Positions 60,055 through 64,000 of a stretch of 64,000 bases of DNA are shown one piece after another; position 1 is the first letter of the stretch, and each line of letters starts with the position of its first letter. The position numbers and the translations under genes were made by a program. Where the stretch lies: assembly GCF_000340965.1 (NCBI RefSeq), contig NZ_ANAY01000003.1:235790-299789 (forward strand), in the 5' to 3' direction. Source of the DNA: Nocardiopsis kunsanensis DSM 44524. GTDB lineage: Bacteria; Actinomycetota; Actinomycetes; Streptosporangiales; Streptosporangiaceae. The notes under the pieces were generated by a model. It did not search any database. It was not told the DNA's origin and worked only from the letters and a program-made list of their open reading frames with translations.

Positions 60055-61344
60055 TCAGCCCAGATGGCGTTCGAACCAGGACACGGCCTCCGCGGCCACC
60101 CGGCGCCAGTCCCACGCGCCGCGCAGCAGTTCGTCCGTGCCCGCCAGGACGGTGAGATCGCTCGGACCGCCCAACCGGCCCCGCGCCCATTCCCCGATCT
60201 CCCGCACGAAGGAGTCCCGGCTCTCCAACAACACCAGCACGGGCGCACGCACCCCGCCCAGGCTGTCCTCGGCCCGGTCGATGCGTCCGCCGTGCACCAC
60301 GACCGCACCCACGTCCCCCGACCGCGCGGCCGCGGTGACCAGCGCCACCGGTGCCGCCGGCCCCGAACCCAGCACCCCCAAGGGGCTCTCGGCCGTGTCG
60401 GTGGAGCGGCGCAACCAGGCCACCGCGGCACTGAGCCGTTCGCCGAGCGCGTCGGCCCCGACCCCGCCTTCCGCCCGCTCCTGTTCGGTCAACAGGTCCA
60501 GGGACAGCGTCGCGTACCCTGCCCGGCGCAGGAACGCCGTCACCGCTTTCCACCGCGGGTCGGCACTGTCCTCGCCCAGGGCCATGACCACGGCACCGCG
60601 CAGCGGCGTGGGCACCGTGAGTTCGCCGTCCAGGTGTTCCTGCCCGGCACGAACCCGCACCCCGCGGACCGACTCCTGGCCCCCGCGCGCACGGAGGTGC
60701 TCACTCAGGATCGCGGTGACGTGGCCGTCGGAGAGCCGGCCGAAGTCGCGGTACCAGTCCCCCACGGCACAGAAATTGTCCGGGACGCTCAGCACGACCA
60801 GTTCGTCGACCTCCGGACCCAGCACCTCCACTGCCTCGGGCGAGGCCACCGGGACAGCCAGGATCAGTCGGGACGGGGCCTGGGCGCGCAGCATGCGCAG
60901 GGCCGCTCGCGCCGTTCCGCCGGTGGCCACACCGTCGTCGACGACCACACAGTCGCGGCCGGCCACCGAGGGCAGGGCGCGCTCGCCCCGGTAGACGGTG
61001 GTTCGACGGGCCAGTTCGGCGCGTTCGTTCTCGACCGTGCGCTCCAGGGCCTGCCGGGGCACGTGCATACGCGCCAGAGCCCGGTCGTCGTAGAAGACAT
61101 GGCCGTCCTCGGCGACGGCCCCCAAGCCGGCCTCGGGCCGACCGGGCAGACCGATCCTGCGCACCATGAGCACGTCGAAGTCGAGGCCGAGTCCGTGTGC
61201 GAGTTCGGCGCCGACCGGGACCCCGCCCCTGGGGAGTGCCAGTACAACGGGGTCGTCCACGACCAGGGGACGCACCCGTTCGGCCAGTCGGCGCCCGGCC
61301 TCGGTGCGATCTGTGAAGGGAAGCGAGACGGGTACCGGATTCAT
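60055..61344 (-). CDS. Phosphoribosyltransferase fused to a degenerate alpha/beta-hydrolase domain
   Basis: A 429-residue fusion. Residues 1-215 are a type I phosphoribosyltransferase: FTDRTEAGRRLAERV, VLALPRGGVPVGAELA, and the PRPP-binding loop VVVDDGVATGGTA at 133-145. Residues about 225-429 follow a dienelactone-hydrolase-like fold (ATLSLDLLTEQERAEGG, VVVHGGRIDRAE, RAPVLVLLESRD). In related fusions the nucleophile is in GxSxG and a His follows the last strand; here the matching strand reads LGVLGSGPAAP and the His region reads LAGTDELLRG, so both look lost. The pairing of the domains is known in bacteria, substrate unknown. ATG 61344. Confidence 0.85.
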   Translation of the reverse strand: MNPVPVSLPFTDRTEAGRRLAERVRPLVVDDPVVLALPRGGVPVGAELAHGLGLDFDVLMVRRIGLPGRPEAGLGAVAEDGHVFYDDRALARMHVPRQALERTVENERAELARRTTVYRGERALPSVAGRDCVVVDDGVATGGTARAALRMLRAQAPSRLILAVPVASPEAVEVLGPEVDELVVLSVPDNFCAVGDWYRDFGRLSDGHVTAILSEHLRARGGQESVRGVRVRAGQEHLDGELTVPTPLRGAVVMALGEDSADPRWKAVTAFLRRAGYATLSLDLLTEQERAEGGVGADALGERLSAAVAWLRRSTDTAESPLGVLGSGPAAPVALVTAAARSGDVGAVVVHGGRIDRAEDSLGGVRAPVLVLLESRDSFVREIGEWARGRLGGPSDLTVLAGTDELLRGAWDWRRVAAEAVSWFERHLG

Positions 61345-61441
61345 ATCCACCTCCGGTGCCTGCGTACGTGCGGGCACCGCTCCTCTCGTCGACGCTCGGA
61401 CCGCTGGAAAAGTGCTACGGGCATACCCCCGCAAAGCGCAT

Positions 61442-62035
61442 TCACAACCCCGGGGCGGAGAAAGAACCGGGGACCCGTCCGGGCGAAGCGGTGTGGCGCA
61501 GGATTCCCATGAGGAGGGCGTCGTGTCGGCGTCCCTGCCACAGCAGGGCCTCACGCAGGCGTCCCTCCACGACGAAACCGCAGGAGCGGTAGACCGCGAT
61601 CGCACGCATGTTGAAGGCGTACACGTGCAACCAGACGCGGTGCAGTCCGATCCGTTCGAAGGCGTGTTCCAGCACCAGTTCGGTGGCCTCGCGCCCCAGG
61701 CCGCGTCCGGTGAACTCCAGAGCCGAGAGCGCGATGCGGTAGCCCGCGGTCTCGTTCTCCGGTTCGACCTCGTAGAGGGAGAGGTCTCCGATGTAGCGGC
61801 CGTCCGTGGCCGAGGTGATGGCCAGGTCGAGCCTCTCCTCGTCCTCGCCCCGGCTCGCGCACCAGTCCTGGGCCTGGGTGTAGGTGCGGTGGCGGTGGGT
61901 CCCGGTGAGGCGGCGGATCTCGGCGTCCAGACCGGACGCGAAGTAGTCCTCGGCGTGCTCGGGTGAGAGGGGGACCAGGCGCACGCTCTTGCCTATGAGG
62001 GTGGGGGTCTTTCGCAGTGCGCTCGTGTTGATCAT
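61442..62035 (-). CDS. GNAT family N-acetyltransferase (RimJ/RimL-like)
   Basis: A 197-residue acetyltransferase. The N-terminal KSVRLVPLSPEHAEDYF is typical of RimJ/RimL-like proteins, followed by GDLSLYEVEPENETAGYRI, the acetyl-CoA loop FTGRGLGREATELVLEHAF and HRVWLHVYAFNMRAIAVYRSCGF. It may acetylate a protein N-terminus, an amino sugar or an antibiotic; substrate unknown. ATG 62035 with GGAAGG upstream. Upstream 271 bp are shared with the divergent MFS gene. Confidence 0.9.
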   Translation of the reverse strand: MINTSALRKTPTLIGKSVRLVPLSPEHAEDYFASGLDAEIRRLTGTHRHRTYTQAQDWCASRGEDEERLDLAITSATDGRYIGDLSLYEVEPENETAGYRIALSALEFTGRGLGREATELVLEHAFERIGLHRVWLHVYAFNMRAIAVYRSCGFVVEGRLREALLWQGRRHDALLMGILRHTASPGRVPGSFSAPGL

Positions 62036-62306
62036 GGAACCTTCCCGTTGCGACCGGAGACCGCGGGGACGGTTCCGGCGGGGGTCTGCGGGCAGGGGCG
62101 TGTACCGCAGGGGTCGGCTGGGCCGGGCAGGCTGGGACAGGGCCCGGAGTGGGGCTGGGGCGGTCGGCTCACTGAGTGTGTGATGTGACTTCCTTCCCCA
62201 CCGGAACGCCCGGAACTCCCCCGCAGACGATCGATCAAACCCCGGGTATCCGATCATGGGACCAGTGACGATCCCGCACACGGACACACACCACTGGAGA
62301 CGCAGT

Positions 62307-63503
62307 TTGTCCCTCTCACCCGCCCGCACGCCCGCCCCTCGGGAGGCGCGCCGGGCCCGCCTGGCCGTCTCGGCCCTCTTCTTCGTCAACGGTTTCACCT
62401 ACACCAACGTGGTCCCCTGGCTGCCCGTGCTCAAGGAGCGTCTGGAGCTGAGCAACGCGGACCTGGGTCTGGCACTCGCCGCGATGCCCACCGGAGCGGT
62501 CCTGACCGGGATGCTGGCCGGTCCCTTCATCCGCTGGTTCGGCAGCGGACGCACGGCAGTGGTCAGCAGCCTGCTTTCGTTGGGAGCGCTTCCACTGGTG
62601 GCGCTGGCCCAGGAGTGGTGGATGCTGGCCGCCACCCTGTTCTCCCTCGGGTGCGCCGACGCCTGGACCGACTCCGCCCAGAACGCGCACGGGTTGCGTG
62701 TGCAGTTGCGGTACCGCCGCAGCATCATCAACACCTTCCACGCCGTGTGGAGTCTGGCCGCCGTCGGCGGCGGCCTGCTGGGGGCGGCGATGGCGGGTTC
62801 GGGCACACCGGTCCTGCTGCATCTGGGCGGGGTCGCCGCCGCCCTGGCCGTGGTGAACCTGCTGGTGAGCCGGATACTGCTCCCGGGCCCCGAGGACAGC
62901 GAACGGTCCGGGGAGACCGGTGGCAACGACGGCCGCGGAGGACGCCCGGCGGGACGCACCCTGGCCGCGCTGGTTGCGCTGGGTCTGCTGTTGATGGCCG
63001 CAGGCGGGATCGAGGACTCGGCCGCCTCCTGGGGCGCGGTCTACCTGACCTCGGAGCTGTCGGCTTCGCTGTTCGTCGCGGCACTGCCGTTCGTGGCGTG
63101 CCAGGCGATGATGTCGGTCGGACGCCTGTTCGGCGACCGGATCACCGACCGTTTCGGGACCGTGGCCGTGGGACGTGCCGGCGGCTCGTTGGCCGCGGCC
63201 GGGATGGGCCTGGCCCTGACCCTGTCGCACCCGGTCGCCGCGGTGGTGGGGTTCGGGGTGATGGGCCTGGGCGTGTCCACACTCTTCCCCTTGACCCTGG
63301 CGGCCGCCGGGAACGTGCCGGGCGTGCGGTCCGGGGACGGGGTCACCGTCGTGGGCTGGATGGGACGCGCGGGACTCCTCGCCTTCCCGCCTGCCGTGGG
63401 GATGCTCGCCGACCTGGTGGGCCTGGGCCAGGCTCTCTGGCTGATCCCGGCGGCCGGCGCCGGGGCGTTCCTGTTGGCGGGGGCCCTGCGACCGCGGCCC
63501 TGA
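62307..63503 (+). CDS. MFS transporter (YbjJ/FucP-like, 12 TM)
   Basis: A protein of about 398 residues with twelve hydrophobic helices. Helix 1 has ALFFVNGFTYTNVVPWLPVLKERL, then LGLALAAMPTGAVLTGMLAG and FGSGRTAVVSSLLSLGALPL; later AGGIEDSAASWGAVYL and MGLGVSTLFPLTLAAAGNVPG. This pattern belongs to the YbjJ-type group of major facilitators; substrate unknown. The start is taken as TTG 62307 with GGAG 7 bases upstream; ATG 62256 is in frame but has no ribosome site. A strong hairpin follows the stop. Confidence 0.85.
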   Translation: MSLSPARTPAPREARRARLAVSALFFVNGFTYTNVVPWLPVLKERLELSNADLGLALAAMPTGAVLTGMLAGPFIRWFGSGRTAVVSSLLSLGALPLVALAQEWWMLAATLFSLGCADAWTDSAQNAHGLRVQLRYRRSIINTFHAVWSLAAVGGGLLGAAMAGSGTPVLLHLGGVAAALAVVNLLVSRILLPGPEDSERSGETGGNDGRGGRPAGRTLAALVALGLLLMAAGGIEDSAASWGAVYLTSELSASLFVAALPFVACQAMMSVGRLFGDRITDRFGTVAVGRAGGSLAAAGMGLALTLSHPVAAVVGFGVMGLGVSTLFPLTLAAAGNVPGVRSGDGVTVVGWMGRAGLLAFPPAVGMLADLVGLGQALWLIPAAGAGAFLLAGALRPRP

Positions 63504-63537
63504 GCTGCCGTGCCCGTCCGAAGCTCCGGACACGGGG

Positions 63538-63584
63538 CGGGCCCCCGACCGCCGACGGTATGCGAGCCGACGGCCGGGGGCCCG
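63538..63584. terminator. Bidirectional terminator between the MFS and cell-wall protein genes
   Basis: CGGGCCCCCG (63538-63547) pairs with CGGGGGCCCG (63575-63584), 10 bp, with imperfect inner pairing of CCGCCG and CGACGG arms. It lies between two convergent genes. Confidence 0.7.
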
Positions 63585-63625
63585 GGTGGCGCCGTGCGCC
63601 GAGGACGCACTGGCGCCGTGGGGTG

Positions 63626-64000
63626 TTACTCCACGGGTGCCGGGCGGCGGGAGCCGGCCCACAGGGCCAACGCGCCGATACCCGTCACGACCGCACCGCC
63701 GAGAACGAAACCCTGCATGTCGGCGCCGGTGGCGGCGAGCTCCTCGCCACCCTGGTCGCCGTCGCCACCGGTGTTCCCGCCACCGGTGCCCGCGGCCGGA
63801 GCCTCGGGCACGCCGGGGACGTTGGGAACCTGGTTGCCGTCACCGGGCGGCTCTTCGCCGTCACCGGGGTCTCCGGGCCCTTCCGGCGGGTCCTCGGGGT
63901 CGGGGTCCGGGTCGGGGTCCGGGTCGGGATCCGGGTCGGGATCCGGGTCGGGATCCGGGTCCGGGTCGGGATCCGGGTCCGGGTCGGGATCCGGGTCCGG
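63626..64000 (-). CDS. C-terminus of a cell-wall surface protein with LAXTG sorting signal (partial)
   Basis: The last 124 codons of a minus-strand gene that begins beyond the window. It starts with a run of Pro-Asp dipeptides, then an acidic Pro/Gly linker (EPPGDGNQVPNVPGVPEAP), a Gly-rich hinge, and the sorting signal LAATGAD, a hydrophobic helix (GFVLGGAVVTGIGALALWAG) and the basic tail SRRPAPVE. LAXTG is the motif for class E sortases of actinobacteria, so the protein should be cut between Thr and Gly and joined to the cell wall. The PD stalk would lift its N-terminal domain off the wall. Confidence 0.85.
   Translation of the reverse strand, partial: PDPDPDPDPDPDPDPDPDPDPDPDPDPDPDPDPDPEDPPEGPGDPGDGEEPPGDGNQVPNVPGVPEAPAAGTGGGNTGGDGDQGGEELAATGADMQGFVLGGAVVTGIGALALWAGSRRPAPVE
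63893..64000 (-). repeat. Pro-Asp coding repeat
   Basis: GGGTCGGGATCC-like units of 6 and 12 bp repeat to the window edge and encode the PD dipeptides. Such tracts change length easily by slippage. Confidence 0.9.

Noticed and set aside
63893..64000. Regular short repeats resembling a CRISPR or satellite array
   Set aside because: Units are 6-12 bp with no spacers and lie in frame with a Pro-Asp coding tract ending in a sortase signal.

Overview
The window is a 64 kb stretch of a very GC-rich actinomycete chromosome. RbpA, a WhiB-family regulator, a conservon (CvnABCD plus P450s), an LAXTG-type sortase substrate and frequent GTG/TTG starts all point to a filamentous actinobacterium. Nocardiopsis or a relative in the Streptosporangiales is the best guess from gene style, and this is inference. 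No tRNA, rRNA, CRISPR array or insertion sequence was seen; the region reads as chromosomal core plus a few accessory blocks.

Layout. 1-8.4 kb: the tail of a permease, then a minus-strand Wadjet type II-like operon jetA-jetB-jetC. The toprim nuclease gene jetD is absent from its expected place; only a 39-codon remnant remains. A membrane-anchored Mrr-like nuclease gene diverges from the jet promoter. 8.4-11 kb: an ABC-F ATPase and a lipoprotein. 11.1-18.9 kb: a conservon, cvnA-cvnB-cvnC-cvnD, followed by two tandem CYP157-like/CYP154-like P450 pairs, all translationally coupled. 19.6-20.0 kb: rbpA behind a near-perfect SigR-type promoter. 20.1-25.5 kb: a HAD phosphatase, the conserved trio SCO1664-family/DUF3090/histidine phosphatase, uppP and an aldo/keto reductase. 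25.5-31.8 kb: a luciferase-like/FAD-oxidase fusion with a divergent MarR regulator, a RecD2-like protein that has lost its ATPase motifs, and two short-chain dehydrogenases including fabG. 32.0-37.7 kb: a NarL-type two-component system divergent from an ABC exporter of the MacB/FtsX class. 37.7-45.0 kb: an MFS exporter, an acidic hypothetical, a dolichol-phosphate-mannose-synthase-like transferase, a DeoR regulator, an Sfp-type phosphopantetheinyl transferase, an acyl-CoA dehydrogenase and a LysR regulator. 45.3-51.9 kb: an orphan solute-binding lipoprotein, an orphan sensor kinase, a Zur-box-preceded permease/TIGR03943 pair and an alanine/sodium symporter. 52.1-64 kb: a DEAD-box helicase, enoyl-CoA hydratase, small HTH protein, ABC-F protein, AI-2E family protein, YccF protein, WhiB protein, a phosphoribosyltransferase-hydrolase fusion, a GNAT acetyltransferase, an MFS protein and the C-terminus of a PD-repeat cell-wall protein.

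The most unusual points are the Wadjet SMC complex lacking its nuclease next to a membrane-tethered Mrr-fold nuclease, the duplicated CYP157-CYP154 cassette whose CYP157-like members lack the ExxR arginine, the RecD2 pseudo-helicase, and a 50-nt perfect palindrome at 46631-46680. Many genes overlap by ATGA, GTGA or TGATG, so operon structure is clear; several convergent gene pairs are separated by long intrinsic-terminator-like hairpins. All functional statements rest on reading motifs by eye; no database search was run.
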